64,000 nt of DNA from Tunturibacter gelidoferens (GTDB lineage: Bacteria > Acidobacteriota > Terriglobia > Terriglobales > Acidobacteriaceae), in assembly GCF_040358255.1 (NCBI RefSeq), contig NZ_CP132938.1:4526001-4590000 (forward strand), given 5' to 3'. The notes under the pieces are model-generated. The model had not been told where the DNA came from and ran no database searches. It worked only from the letters and a program-made list of their open reading frames with translations. Below are positions 52,875-63,647 of this stretch, one piece after another. Position 1 is the first letter of the stretch. Each line of letters starts with the position of its first letter. The position numbers were made by a program, and so were the translations under genes.

Positions 52875-54749
52875 ATGCTGAGCAAGCTTCCCCTCCTGTT
52901 TCTCCTTCCCCTCACTGCCAGCCTCGCACAAACTACTTCACAAGCGCCGCAGCCCACGCAGTCCGTCGCCACGCTCCGCGCCCACACGCAGCTGGTCGTC
53001 GTAGACGTAGTCGTCACAGACAAGAGCCAGAACCCGGTCCGCAATCTCAAAGCCAGCGACTTCACCCTGCTGGAGAGCGGCCAGCCTCAGCAGATAAAGT
53101 CCTTCGAAGAACATGGCGACCCATCCGGCACCGCCGCAACGAAACCCATGCCAGTGAACTCCCCCGGCATCTTCTCCAACTACTCTCCCGCTCCCAGCGA
53201 CGCGGTCAACGTGCTTCTCGTCGACACTCTCAACACGCCCGTCACCGACCAGATCTACCTCCACGATCAATTTCGCAAATACATAAAAACTGCCAAACCT
53301 GGCGTCCCCACAGCAATCTTTGGCCTCACCACCAAGCTCCTCTTTCTGCAGAGTTTCACTTCAGATCCGGAACTTCTCAAAGCCGCCATCGACAACAAGA
53401 ACTTAGCCCACTCCCCTCTTATTGAGCGCGTCACCGGAGGCAACACCACCCAATCCGCCGATCAGATGAGCGAGACAGTCGCCACAAGTGGAGTTACTGC
53501 ACAACCCGGGTCGACGGCTTTCATGCAACAAGTCATAGCAGACCTCAAACAGTTCGACGCGCAACAAAACTCCTTCCAGTCCCAACTCCGAGCCAAATAC
53601 ACCCTCGATGCCATCAATCAGCTCGCTCGTTTCCTCTCCGGCATCCCGGGCCGAAAAAATCTGATCTGGTTCTCGGGCTCTTTTCCACTCGACGTCCTCC
53701 CCGATGGCTCCATCAACGATCCATTCACGGTAGTCGCCAGCTCCGAGGCGGAGTATCGCGAGACGACAAACCTCCTCACCCGCGCACAGGTCGCCGTCTA
53801 TCCCATCGACGCCCGCGGAGCCATGACATCCCCCAACATGGACATCTCTCAGTCCACCTCCATCTACCTCGACGACGCCAAACGCTTCAACGCCGACGAG
53901 GTTAAGTATCACCTGACAGCCGGCGCCGAAAACCTGACGATGCTCAGAATGGCCGACGACAGTGGAGGCCACGCCTTCATCAACACCAACGACCTCGTTG
54001 ACGCGATAAACAAAGCCACAGCCGCCGGCTCCCACTACTACACGCTCACCTACTCCCCTACCGACTCCAAATGGAATGGAAACTTCCGAAAAATCCAGGT
54101 CAAACTTCAGCAATCCGGTCTAAACCTCGCCTACCGTCGCGGCTACTTCGCCGATGACCCCGACATCTCACTACAACCCCATCACAGATCTGGCAAAGCC
54201 TCAGCCACCGCAGCCCCACCAGTGGATCCCATGCACGTCGCCATGATGCACGGCGCCCCCGACTCCACCCAGATCACCCTCAAGGTTCGCGTTCTCCCCA
54301 CCAGCAAAGCTCGAGAAACAGACGTAGCCAAAGGCAACACCCTCAATCCATCCTCGGACATGAAAGGTCCCTACCGCCGCTACGCCATCGACATCGCAGC
54401 CGACCCCTACTCCATCCACACCGAGCAAGCCTCCGACGGCAACTACCACGCCGAGCTTCAATTCCTCACCTATGTCTACGATCGAAACGGCAGCCTCCTC
54501 AACATGGAAAGCGACCCCGTCCGAGCGAACTTCTCACCCGATCTCTATAAACAAATCCTGCACTCAGGTCTTCCGTACCGCCAGGAGATCAGCGTCCCGC
54601 TCAAAGGCGACTTCTACCTCCGCATCGGCATTCACGATCTCGTCACCAACCGCATCGGGTCTCTCGAAGTCCCCATAGGTGCCGTCAAAGACCTGCCCCC
54701 ACTCCCCGCCTCCGCTGCCACGGAAACGCCCGCGGCACCCTCACCATAG
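52875..54749 (+). CDS. VWFA-related secreted protein of the acidobacterial type
   Basis: 624 residues from the ATG at 52875 (GGAG upstream). A signal peptide (LPLLFLLPLTASLAQ) precedes LVVVDVVVTDKSQNPVRNLKASDFTLLESGQPQQIKSFEEH, the constant N-terminal block of VWFA-related acidobacterial proteins. The VWA part follows (VNVLLVDTLNTP, LARFLSGIPGRKNLIWFSGSFP, VAVYPIDARGAMTSP) and a HYYTLTYSPTDSKWNGNFRKIQVKL region. The MIDAS motif is degenerate. It is probably a secreted or periplasmic interaction protein; its role is not known. Confidence 0.88.
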   Translation: MLSKLPLLFLLPLTASLAQTTSQAPQPTQSVATLRAHTQLVVVDVVVTDKSQNPVRNLKASDFTLLESGQPQQIKSFEEHGDPSGTAATKPMPVNSPGIFSNYSPAPSDAVNVLLVDTLNTPVTDQIYLHDQFRKYIKTAKPGVPTAIFGLTTKLLFLQSFTSDPELLKAAIDNKNLAHSPLIERVTGGNTTQSADQMSETVATSGVTAQPGSTAFMQQVIADLKQFDAQQNSFQSQLRAKYTLDAINQLARFLSGIPGRKNLIWFSGSFPLDVLPDGSINDPFTVVASSEAEYRETTNLLTRAQVAVYPIDARGAMTSPNMDISQSTSIYLDDAKRFNADEVKYHLTAGAENLTMLRMADDSGGHAFINTNDLVDAINKATAAGSHYYTLTYSPTDSKWNGNFRKIQVKLQQSGLNLAYRRGYFADDPDISLQPHHRSGKASATAAPPVDPMHVAMMHGAPDSTQITLKVRVLPTSKARETDVAKGNTLNPSSDMKGPYRRYAIDIAADPYSIHTEQASDGNYHAELQFLTYVYDRNGSLLNMESDPVRANFSPDLYKQILHSGLPYRQEISVPLKGDFYLRIGIHDLVTNRIGSLEVPIGAVKDLPPLPASAATETPAAPSP

Positions 54750-54881
54750 AAGTAGCCCCACAATCGATTTGCCGCGGTCAAAAATGCCGCCCCCGTAACT
54801 CTCTGTGCCTCCACAAGACTCGCTCCCACAAAATGGCGCCAAACCGTCTACACCCGTATCCTTATCTGTAGACACATTGGC

Positions 54882-55187
54882 GTGAGACATCCCATCTTCA
54901 ATCCGCGTGCCCACTCTCTTCTACGCGGCAGTCTCCTCGTTCTCTTCAGTCTCGCAGCCGCTCTACTCCTCTCCGACTTCCCCCACAACCGCGCCACCCC
55001 ATTCCTCATCCTTCCCGTCCTTTTTGCCATCGCCGGCACCGCCGACACCGTCCGCTGCATACAACGCCGCTGGAGCTTCTACCACGCCGGCGTCATCCTC
55101 TGCATCTACATGGACCTCATGGCCCTCTGCATGATCCTCTTCTTTCTCCTCTACCCCTACGCGCGCTGGATCGCCTCTTCGCAATAA
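54882..55187 (+). CDS. Small three-span membrane protein
   Basis: 101 residues from a GTG at 54882. Hydrophobic segments near 15-32 (GSLLVLFSLAAALLLSDF), 40-55 (FLILPVLFAIAGTADTV) and 70-92 (GVILCIYMDLMALCMILFFLLYPYARW) suggest three helices with short loops. No family recognised. It lies between the VWFA-related gene and mscL. Confidence 0.6.
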   Translation: MRHPIFNPRAHSLLRGSLLVLFSLAAALLLSDFPHNRATPFLILPVLFAIAGTADTVRCIQRRWSFYHAGVILCIYMDLMALCMILFFLLYPYARWIASSQ

Positions 55188-55330
55188 CGAACCGCGTAGC
55201 GAATTCCCGCCCTGTTCACCGATCAACACCCACTCCATCCTCTAAAAACCCACTAGGTTATACTCGCCGCACCGGAACGAGCAGCGATCAAACGGTTCCA
55301 GGCACGATCAACTTTTAGGAGACTGACCTC

Positions 55331-55729
55331 ATGTTCAAAGGATTCCGCGATTTCGTCCTGCGTGGCAATGTCATTGATCTTGCTGTCGCCGTCATCATCG
55401 GAGCAGCATTCACGGCCATCGTTACCTCCCTCACTGAAAAAGTGATTGGTCCGCTTATCGGAGCCATCGTAGGGAAGCCCAACTTCGGATATCTGGTCGG
55501 ACACGTCAACGGCGGCGAAGTCCGTTACGGCGACTTCCTCACTGCCGTCATTAACTTCCTGATCCTCGCCGCCGTCGTCTACTTCTTCCTCGTCATTCCC
55601 ACCCAATATCTCCTCAAGAAATTTCACCCCGCAGTAGTTGAACCGCCAGCCACCAAAGCCTGCCCGCAGTGCCTTGGCGACATTCCCATTGCCGCCACTC
55701 GCTGCAAGTTCTGCACCCAGCCCGTATAA
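55331..55729 (+). CDS. mscL: Large-conductance mechanosensitive channel MscL with C-terminal zinc ribbon
   Basis: 132 residues. FKGFRDFVLRGNVIDLAVAVIIGAAFTAIVTSLTEKVIGPLIG is the conserved first helix and pore lining, and LTAVINFLILAAVVYFFLVIP the second. After the usual helix end the tail CPQCLGDIPIAATRCKFC forms a two-CxxC zinc ribbon that replaces the coiled bundle of the E. coli protein. The channel releases solutes under hypo-osmotic shock. AGGAG lies 11 bp upstream of the ATG. Confidence 0.95.
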   Translation: MFKGFRDFVLRGNVIDLAVAVIIGAAFTAIVTSLTEKVIGPLIGAIVGKPNFGYLVGHVNGGEVRYGDFLTAVINFLILAAVVYFFLVIPTQYLLKKFHPAVVEPPATKACPQCLGDIPIAATRCKFCTQPV

Positions 55730-55758
55730 CTCTCCTCGACAAACGACATCGCGAGAGC

Positions 55759-55780
55759 GGCCCACAATCCGTCGTGGGCC
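55759..55780 (+). terminator. Hairpin after mscL
   Basis: GGCCCAC (55759-55765) and GTGGGCC (55774-55780) form a 7-bp GC-rich stem with an 8-nt loop, 29 bp after the mscL stop; only two T follow, so termination is likely but not certain. Confidence 0.55.
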
Positions 55781-55839
55781 CTTCCGCGTCGTCAACAACT
55801 CATTGCTGTAACTCCAAAATCAAGCCCAATAACCGCAAC

Positions 55840-55875
55840 AAAAAAGGGGTCCTCCTTCAACTGAAGAGAACCCCC
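55840..55875 (-). terminator. Terminator of the downstream-facing methyltransferase gene
   Basis: An imperfect stem of GGGGTCCTC with GAGAACCCC flanked, in minus-strand reading, by a run of T (plus-strand A-run at 55839-55845). It lies about 70 bp beyond the stop of the gene at 55945-56691. Confidence 0.65.
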
Positions 55876-55944
55876 TAAGAAAAGATCATCCTAAAGATCA
55901 GCCCGCCCAACCGCGGGTGGCGAAGGAACGATTAGCCAAACAAA

Positions 55945-56691
55945 CTAGCGTTTATGCGCCACTACAAGCATGTTCTGAGAGAGAACAAACCGCGTGTCGC
56001 TCGTCTCAGCGGCAAGCAACAACCGATACGGAAAAGTTCCAGCCTCCCACACCACACGTCGCCCCAGACTCATGAATCCATGCGGAACCGGCTTATCCTC
56101 ATAAGCCGCAACCTTCCAGAATCCGATCGTCGTCAATAGTTGGTTCGCAGAGGTAGGAGTGAAGCTCTGCTCATGGGTAAGGTCGCCGTAACGAACCCGC
56201 ATTCCGAAGATGCCCTCCGCATTCGGAACATGGATAAGACATTTGCCCCCCGGACGAAGCACCCGAAAGACCTCGTCGAGAACCACGAACGCTTCGTCTC
56301 GCGTTAGGTGCTCCACAATATCCCAAAGCAGAACGACTCCCACCGACCCGCTCTCCGTGCCTTGCAGAGAGTCCAGAAGCTCGCCCTGGGATATGCCGTC
56401 GATTCCAAGCTTGTGGGCAAGAGCCACCTGCTCTCCCGAAACATCGACCCCCGTGACCGAAGTAAACCCGTTCAGTCGCAGAACGTGAACAAACGCCCCG
56501 TGCCCGCACCCCAGGTCAAGTATCGGCGTGTCTTTATCAACCGCAAAGTGGCGACGAATGACCGGCTCGATATATCGCCTTCGATCCGCAAACATCGACT
56601 GGTTTTGTGAAGGATCAGCTTTTGCCTGCCCGCTCGTTACATACGAGGAGTACAGACGGCTTCGCCACGAATCCTGGTTAACCACGAACAC
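55945..56691 (-). CDS. SAM-dependent methyltransferase (class I, UbiG-like)
   Basis: 248 residues. ILDLGCGHGAFVHVLRLNGF is a clean motif I, with VTGVDVSGEQVALAHKLG for the ribose contact, VVLLWDIVEHLTRDEAFVVLDEVFRVLRPGGKCLIHVPN for motifs IV-VI. It is of the type that modifies quinones, sugars or lipids; the substrate is unknown. It has its own terminator. Confidence 0.9.
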   Translation of the reverse strand: MFVVNQDSWRSRLYSSYVTSGQAKADPSQNQSMFADRRRYIEPVIRRHFAVDKDTPILDLGCGHGAFVHVLRLNGFTSVTGVDVSGEQVALAHKLGIDGISQGELLDSLQGTESGSVGVVLLWDIVEHLTRDEAFVVLDEVFRVLRPGGKCLIHVPNAEGIFGMRVRYGDLTHEQSFTPTSANQLLTTIGFWKVAAYEDKPVPHGFMSLGRRVVWEAGTFPYRLLLAAETSDTRFVLSQNMLVVAHKR

Positions 56692-56990
56692 CTCGGAGTC
56701 TAGACTTTCCGCAAGTTTACCATGGTCAGAGAGTTAGCTTAGTCGTATCGGCCGCAAAGACCCTCTGCCAAGTGTTCCCTTGAATGTCATTCTTCAGCTC
56801 TTGTTCGTCAGTCCCAACCGCAGGACCACATCTCCGCTCTGATGCGAAAAGCAGTGCAAGTGTCGTCGCACTCCTCGCGTTAATTTTAAACTTCGTTAAG
56901 CATCTCAAACCCAGACAGATGCCACCCCAGCCCGCAACTCTTTTGCGATACCCTACCTCATAGTCCACAAACCACACCGAGGCCCACGAC

Positions 56991-59159
56991 TTGACCCGTC
57001 TCCGCACCGTAGCCTGCCTGCTTCCTCTCGCTGCCCTCACGCTCGCCCAGTCCCCTACCCCCCAGGTCTTCGGTTATCGCGACTTCTCGCAACAGGCAAA
57101 GTGGGACAAATCCTTCATGGCAGTTCCCGACGCTGCACTCGCCGGCCAGCACCTCAAAACCCTCACCTCCGCTCCCCACTGGGCCAGTTCGCCAGAGGAC
57201 TACGCCACTGCCGTCTACGTCGCCGACAAGTTCAAAGCCGCCGGCCTCGAAACCCAGATCGTCCCCTACAAAGTCCTCCTCAACAAGCCCGTCAAAATCG
57301 CCATAGAAGCCTTCGATGCCGACGGCAAAAAAATAATGTCCGGCCCCACCCCCGAACATGTAGATCCCAACAAATTCGGTGGCGACCCCTTTCAGGACGA
57401 CCCTCGCATCCTCCCCGCCTTCAACGGCTCCTCTCCCTCCGGCGACGTCACCGCCGAGGTCATCTACGCCAACTACGGCACCCTCGCCGACTTCCAGCAG
57501 CTCACCAAACTAGGCGTCAGCGTCAAAGGCAAGATCGTCCTCGTCCGCTACGGCGAAAACTTCCGCGGCATCAAGACCTACATCGCCCAGCAGTACGGAG
57601 CCGTCGGTGTCCTCATCTACTCCGACCCCGCCGACGACGGCTTCTTCCGCGGCGACATGTACCCCCGCGGACCCTACCGCCCCGAAACCGGCGTCCAACG
57701 CGGCTCCATCCAGTTCCTCCCCATCTACCCCGGCGATCCCACAACGCCAGGCGTTGCCTCCACGCTCGATCTCCCCGACTCCAAGCGCATCCCCGTCGAC
57801 AAGCTCGAAAACAATCAACCCAGCATCCCCACCAATCCCCTCTCCTACCACGACGCCGGCCCCATCCTCAAAGCCCTCGGCGGAGCCGAATCCCCCCGCG
57901 ACTGGCAAGGCGCACTCCCCTTCACCTACCACCTCGGAGCAGGCGGAACCCACGGCACCTCTCCAAAAATCACCGTCCACATGCACCTCGAGCAGGACAT
58001 CGCCCTCCGCACCATCTGGGACGTAGAAGGCAGGATCCCCGGCACCGATAACTCCGACGACTGGGTCGTAGCCGGCAACCACCGTGACGCCTGGGTCTAC
58101 GGCGCGGTCGACCCCAACTCCGGCACCGCCGCCATGCTCGAAACCGTCCACGGCCTCGGCGACCTCCTCAAACAAGGCTGGAAGCCCCAGCGCACCATCG
58201 TCATCTGCAGCTGGGACGCAGAAGAAGAGGGTCTCATCGGCTCCACCGAGTGGGCAGAACAGCACGAAAAAGTCCTCGCCCACGCCGTCGCCTACTTCAA
58301 CACCGACGTAGGCGTCGCCGGCCCCAACTTCGATGCCGCCGCCGTACCCTCCCTCAAGCAGTTCGTCCGCGAAGTCACGAAAGAGGTCGCCAGCCCCAAA
58401 GGCGGCACAGTCTACGACCAGTGGAAGGCCGACCAGGCCGCACCCCCTCCTACCCGTCGCACCCGCCGCCCCACCGAAGCGACCGACTCCGACGTCCACA
58501 TCGGCACCCTCGGCTCCGGCTCCGACTACACCCCCTTCATCCAGCACCTCGGCGTTCCCTCCACCGACATCGGCTCCGAAGGTCCCTACGGCGTCTACCA
58601 CTCCGTCTTCGACAACTACAACTGGTTCACCAAATTCGCCGACCCCACCTTCGTCTACGAGCAGCAGCAGGCCCGCGTCTTCGGCCTCGAAATCCTCCAC
58701 ATGGCCGACGCCGACGTCCTACCCTACGACTATCAGCTCTATGGCAAAGAGATCGTCGGTTACCTCGAAGCCGCGCAAAAACAAGCCACCACCAAAAACT
58801 TCACCCTCGACTTTGCCCCCGCCCTCGCCGCAGCCAATCGCTTCGCCGCCGCCGGCACCGCCATCCGCGCCACCCAGTCCACACCACCGGCGAACCCCAC
58901 CACCCTCAACCAGTCCCTGCGCAACGCCGAAGGCGCTCTCCTCAACCCGGAGGGCCTGCCCAAGCGCTCCTGGTACAAACACACCATCTACGCCCCAGGC
59001 GAATTCACCGGCTACGCCGCCGTCGTAATCCCCGGAGTGAACGAGGGCATCGACGCCCCCGACGCCCCCCGAGCACAATCCCAGTTAGCCGCCCTGACCG
59101 CAGCCCTCAACCGCTCCGCCACCATCTTGGAAAACGCAAACAAGGAGGCCGCCAAATAA
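56991..59159 (+). CDS. M28-family metallopeptidase, glutamate carboxypeptidase II-like, secreted
   Basis: 722 residues from a TTG at 56991 with GAGG 7 nt before it and a signal peptide (TVACLLPLAALTLAQ). A PA domain (residues about 110-330) is inserted before the M28 catalytic core. Zinc ligands in family order are His364 (GNHRDAWVYG), Asp374 (VDPNSG), Glu411/412 of DAEEEGLIGS, Asp439 (NTDVGV) and His537 (GVYHSVFDNY). A TFR-type dimerisation domain ends the chain. It should cleave acidic or short peptides outside the cytoplasm. A terminator follows. Confidence 0.93.
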   Translation: MTRLRTVACLLPLAALTLAQSPTPQVFGYRDFSQQAKWDKSFMAVPDAALAGQHLKTLTSAPHWASSPEDYATAVYVADKFKAAGLETQIVPYKVLLNKPVKIAIEAFDADGKKIMSGPTPEHVDPNKFGGDPFQDDPRILPAFNGSSPSGDVTAEVIYANYGTLADFQQLTKLGVSVKGKIVLVRYGENFRGIKTYIAQQYGAVGVLIYSDPADDGFFRGDMYPRGPYRPETGVQRGSIQFLPIYPGDPTTPGVASTLDLPDSKRIPVDKLENNQPSIPTNPLSYHDAGPILKALGGAESPRDWQGALPFTYHLGAGGTHGTSPKITVHMHLEQDIALRTIWDVEGRIPGTDNSDDWVVAGNHRDAWVYGAVDPNSGTAAMLETVHGLGDLLKQGWKPQRTIVICSWDAEEEGLIGSTEWAEQHEKVLAHAVAYFNTDVGVAGPNFDAAAVPSLKQFVREVTKEVASPKGGTVYDQWKADQAAPPPTRRTRRPTEATDSDVHIGTLGSGSDYTPFIQHLGVPSTDIGSEGPYGVYHSVFDNYNWFTKFADPTFVYEQQQARVFGLEILHMADADVLPYDYQLYGKEIVGYLEAAQKQATTKNFTLDFAPALAAANRFAAAGTAIRATQSTPPANPTTLNQSLRNAEGALLNPEGLPKRSWYKHTIYAPGEFTGYAAVVIPGVNEGIDAPDAPRAQSQLAALTAALNRSATILENANKEAAK

Positions 59160-59196
59160 CCATCAACCCACCACAAACCACCATCCTCAACACCAC

Positions 59197-59228
59197 AGTC
59201 AGCCACCACCAGAAAGCTGGCTGACTTT
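59197..59228 (+). terminator. Terminator of the M28 peptidase gene
   Basis: AGTCAGCCA (59197-59205) and TGGCTGACT (59218-59226) form a perfect 9-bp stem with a 12-nt loop, followed by TT. It lies 38 bp past the stop. Confidence 0.75.
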
Positions 59229-59370
59229 AGATTCCGACCAACGGGAGGACCACCCGAAGGAGTACACGCGTCACGAAGTGACCGCCCTCCGCGCAGGAGG
59301 CCCGTCCGGCAGGACAGCAGCGCCAAAGAAAAAGAAGACCATCCCCCAAAAGATGTATCTTTCATTGCCG

Positions 59371-59389
59371 AAGTGGGATATCCCCACTT
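59371..59389. promoter_or_regulatory. Short inverted repeat, possible operator upstream of a 33-aa gene
   Basis: AAGTGGG, five bases, CCCACTT. The dyad lies 60 bp before the small gene at 59449 and has no T-tract, so it is not a clear terminator. A regulatory site is one possibility. Confidence 0.3.
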
Positions 59390-59448
59390 AGTCACCTGCA
59401 GCATGATTACTCTCAAGACGGTCAAAGCCGCCCAAAGGAGACTCCCCA

Positions 59449-59550
59449 ATGGTCCATGATCTCGTTTTAGCTTTGGTATTTCTCGCAATGATTATTGCTC
59501 CTGCACTTCTTGCCATGCGATCTGACAAACAGGAGAAAGATATTCTCTAG
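59449..59550 (+). CDS. Very small membrane protein, 33 aa
   Basis: MVHDLVLALVFLAMIIAPAL followed by LAMRSDKQEKDIL. AGGAG lies 8-9 nt before the ATG, a good ribosome site. One hydrophobic helix (residues 4-22) and a charged tail fit a single-span small protein. It is too short to show a family. The composition and ribosome site make it more likely real than chance; no function is proposed. Confidence 0.55.
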   Translation: MVHDLVLALVFLAMIIAPALLAMRSDKQEKDIL

Positions 59551-59629
59551 ATTCACCCCTGTGCTGCCGCCCCACGGAGTAAGTTGTTGCCAGCCCACAC
59601 CAACCCGCATCCTTCACCGCATCGCGGGC

Positions 59630-59791
59630 ATGGCCTTCAACTTCAGCGCTGACCAATTCGAGCCGTCCTTCGAACCCAGCTCTGAGCTACCCCGTGCCGC
59701 CCCGCAGCCCAGTCCGATTCGCCCCCGACGCAACAAACTCGCAGCCACCGCTACGAGCCAACCTAAACCAAACTCCTCCCCAAAAAGATAA
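59630..59791 (+). CDS. Small basic hypothetical protein, 53 aa
   Basis: MAFNFSADQFEPSFEPSSEL followed by a Pro/Arg/Lys-rich tail (PSPIRPRRNKLAATA). No ribosome site is evident just before the ATG, but the stop codon abuts a strong rho-independent terminator, which argues for a real short gene. The frame is open further upstream. Function unknown. Confidence 0.5.
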   Translation: MAFNFSADQFEPSFEPSSELPRAAPQPSPIRPRRNKLAATATSQPKPNSSPKR

Positions 59792-59829
59792 AGGCCGCCT
59801 CCCAAACCAGGGCCGCGGCCTTTCTTTAT
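59790..59829 (+). terminator. Rho-independent terminator after the 53-aa gene
   Basis: AAAGGCCGC (59790-59798) and GCGGCCTTT (59815-59823) give a 9-bp stem, followed by CTTTAT. The stem begins inside the stop codon of the preceding gene. Confidence 0.8.
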
Positions 59830-59873
59830 AGGCCCACTGCCATCCCGACGAAGCAGCTTTTCCCACCTAAGCC

Positions 59874-59963
59874 GTCATCCTGAGCGAAGCGAAGGATCCC
59901 CGTATTTAGCTTTTGTCTTTCGCAGTTGCCTTTGCAGTCATCCTGAACGGAGTGAAGGATCCC
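59874..59963. repeat. Two copies of a short dispersed repeat
   Basis: GTCATCCTGAGCGAAGCGAA then GGATCCC at 59874-59900, and GTCATCCTGAACGGAGTGAA then GGATCCC at 59937-59963, 63 bp apart and matching at most positions. ATCCT and AGGAT arms can pair. This is the typical acidobacterial intergenic repeat type; the remainder of the 59830-60014 gap holds nothing else recognisable. Confidence 0.75.
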
Positions 59964-60014
59964 GACACCTTCCACCTACCCATACCGTTCGAACCCTCCC
60001 GGCAACCCGAAAGA

Positions 60015-61535
<1,521 letters not shown>

Positions 61536-61760
61536 TTATCGAGTAAGTATACGATGCACGCATCTCCGCTGACGCTTCCCGCAAAGTTTGCAGCGCTTCC
61601 GCTTCCGACTAGCCACGATCCATCTTCAACTCTGTGGAACCGTTTTCAGGCCGTTGCCGCCGCAATTAGTTTAGGGACCCGTAACGATAGTGCCTTTTTT
61701 GCACCTCGTTGCTCTGCTCAAGTAGACTGCGCAGCAAGTTCGGCTGGGAGGTGTATTTCC

Positions 61761-62720
61761 ATGATGAAATCCTGGCTCGTTTGCTTTGTATTCACGGTAA
61801 CTGTGCTCACAACTCTGGCGACTCAGAATCAACCGACCGCGGAAAAGAACAACCAAGTCGTCCTGAAATATCTGGGAACGGCAGGATGGGAGATCAGCGA
61901 CGGAACCATAACGATTCTGATCGATCCATATCTGTCGAGAATCAACGGACCTCCACCACCCGGAGGTCACCCCATGCCAGGAGATGTCCGCCGGGCGTTT
62001 CGGTGGGACGACGTCGCAACGCCGGACATAGCAACCATCGATTCGCACATTCAACGAGCAGACTTCGTCCTCGTCACTCACACTCATTACGACCACGTTC
62101 TGGATGTTCCCCACATCGCCCTCAAAACTGGCGCCGCAGTAATCGGCACCGAGAGCACCGAAAATGTCATGCGGGCCTACGGCGTGCCTGAAGAAAAGCT
62201 GATCACTGTACGTGGCGGAGAAGACTACCAATTCGGCTCTTTTTCCCTCAAAGTCATTCCCAGTATTCATAGCCCTCTGGACCACAAGCGCTACTTTAGT
62301 TCCGCGACTGCCCCGGCTGGAATGAAAGCACCGTTGACCTTGGAACAGATTCACCCAGAGGGAGGCACTCTCGCCTACCTGATCCGTTTCCACGGTCATC
62401 AGATTCTCGCGTTTGGCGGGATGAACTACATCGAACGCGAAATAGCCGAACTGGAGCCGGACGTCGCGTTGATTGGAGCCGGTGTTTCTCGAAAGGAGAT
62501 CTACGACTATAGCGGCCGCCTTATGCGCGACCTCCATTATCCAGCCATAGTTCTCCCGACTCATTGGGACAACTTTTTGGCGCCGTATAGCGCCTCGCAG
62601 CAGCCTGCTCTAGAGGCCCTACAATCCTTCGTACAGGAGATTGTGGCTGCTTCTCCGAAAACAAAGGTGATTGTGCCAAAGTATTTCGAAGCGATTCCTC
62701 TCGAAACTGTTGCAAAGTGA
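61761..62720 (+). CDS. Exported metallo-beta-lactamase-fold hydrolase (UlaG-like)
   Basis: 319 residues from the ATG at 61761, with GGAGG ten bases upstream; the frame is open much further upstream, but that part only runs antisense to thiC. A signal peptide (SWLVCFVFTVTVLTTLAT) is followed by LKYLGTAGWEISDGTITILIDPYLSR, VLVTHTHYDHVLDVPHIALK (HxHxDH), HPEGGTLAYLIRFHGHQILAFGGM and IVLPTHWDNFLAP, the metal-binding blocks of the UlaG/MBL branch. Activity is probably hydrolytic; substrate unknown. Confidence 0.85.
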   Translation: MMKSWLVCFVFTVTVLTTLATQNQPTAEKNNQVVLKYLGTAGWEISDGTITILIDPYLSRINGPPPPGGHPMPGDVRRAFRWDDVATPDIATIDSHIQRADFVLVTHTHYDHVLDVPHIALKTGAAVIGTESTENVMRAYGVPEEKLITVRGGEDYQFGSFSLKVIPSIHSPLDHKRYFSSATAPAGMKAPLTLEQIHPEGGTLAYLIRFHGHQILAFGGMNYIEREIAELEPDVALIGAGVSRKEIYDYSGRLMRDLHYPAIVLPTHWDNFLAPYSASQQPALEALQSFVQEIVAASPKTKVIVPKYFEAIPLETVAK

Positions 62721-63058
62721 ATCTCTGATGGGCTCGTTGTTGCAAATGTACGAATGGTCGGGACACCCAACATGTGGCCGATCGACTCTGCCCCAATCAC
62801 GGTCTAATAGAAACTGACCACTCCATAATTTGCGCCGCGCTCCGCCTCCATCACCTCCCCGCCCAGCAGGAATAAGCCGAATTCCACAGCCAACCCTCTC
62901 CAAAACCTCGCATCCTACCCAGCAGAACGCAGAACGACCGTGAGCACCCCGGCATGAACGTTCGCCGCTCTCACCCACACATTATCACGCAACACCACAA
63001 GACGCCTTCGCGCGCCAGCGAGACATCTCGCGATCTTTCCAAAAAAGGAGCATCACCC
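62721..63058. other. Intergenic region between the MBL-fold gene and the DUF892 gene
   Basis: 338 bp with no supported gene, hairpin or RNA-like structure. It should contain the promoter of the downstream gene, which I could not place. Confidence 0.4.
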
Positions 63059-63592
63059 ATGAAACTATTCTCAGAAAACATCGAAGACCTCCGCACCCTT
63101 TACATTGCAAACCTCAAAAAGGCCCTCGACATGGAGCAGAAGATCACCAAAGCCCTACCCACCATGATCGAGAAGTCCACCGATCCGCAGCTGGCCAGCG
63201 CCTTCCGCAACCACCTCACCGAAACCCAGGGCCATGTAGCCAAAGTGGAAAGTATCCTTCGCGACGCCACCAACGGCAACGCCGACACCTCCACATGCAA
63301 AGCCATCTCTGCCCTCGTCACCGAAGCCGAAGACAACATCAAGGACGCAGCCGACCCCAGCATTCGCGACATCACCCTCATCGCCTCCGCCCAGCAGGTC
63401 GAACATCACGAGATCGCCGTCTACGGCACCCTCCGCACCTGGGCCGAACTTCTCGGCGACGACGACGCAGCCGACCTCCTCGACAGCATCCTCGACGAAG
63501 AGAAGAACGCCGACGAGCTCCTCTCCACCATCTCCGACAGCGTCAACACCACCGCCGCCGAAACCAAAACCGCAGCCACCACCAGCCTCTAA
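63059..63592 (+). CDS. DUF892/YciE-type ferritin-like protein
   Basis: 177 residues from the ATG at 63059 with AAAGGAG eight bases upstream. The helical protein begins MKLFSENIEDLRTLYIANLKKALDMEQKI, followed by LASAFRNHLTETQGHVAKVE, IASAQQVEHHEIAVYGTLRTWAELL and LDSILDEEKNADELL, the four helices and acidic/His metal ligands of the YciE family. Known members are induced by osmotic or general stress. A hairpin follows. Confidence 0.92.
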   Translation: MKLFSENIEDLRTLYIANLKKALDMEQKITKALPTMIEKSTDPQLASAFRNHLTETQGHVAKVESILRDATNGNADTSTCKAISALVTEAEDNIKDAADPSIRDITLIASAQQVEHHEIAVYGTLRTWAELLGDDDAADLLDSILDEEKNADELLSTISDSVNTTAAETKTAATTSL

Positions 63593-63600
63593 ACCCAAGC

Positions 63601-63630
63601 GAAGCGGAGATCCCAAAAGATCTCCGCTTC
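63601..63630. terminator. Hairpin between convergent DUF892 and GNAT genes, probably bidirectional
   Basis: A perfect 12-bp stem GAAGCGGAGATC (63601-63612) and GATCTCCGCTTC (63619-63630) with a 6-nt loop, 9 bp after the DUF892 stop and 17 bp past the end of the minus-strand gene. The T-tract is weak in either direction. Confidence 0.7.
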
Positions 63631-63647
63631 GTTCGTCTCAATCCCCC

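Noticed and set aside
59371-59389. Terminator reading of the AAGTGGG dyad
   Set aside because: No T-tract in either direction; kept only as a weak regulatory candidate.
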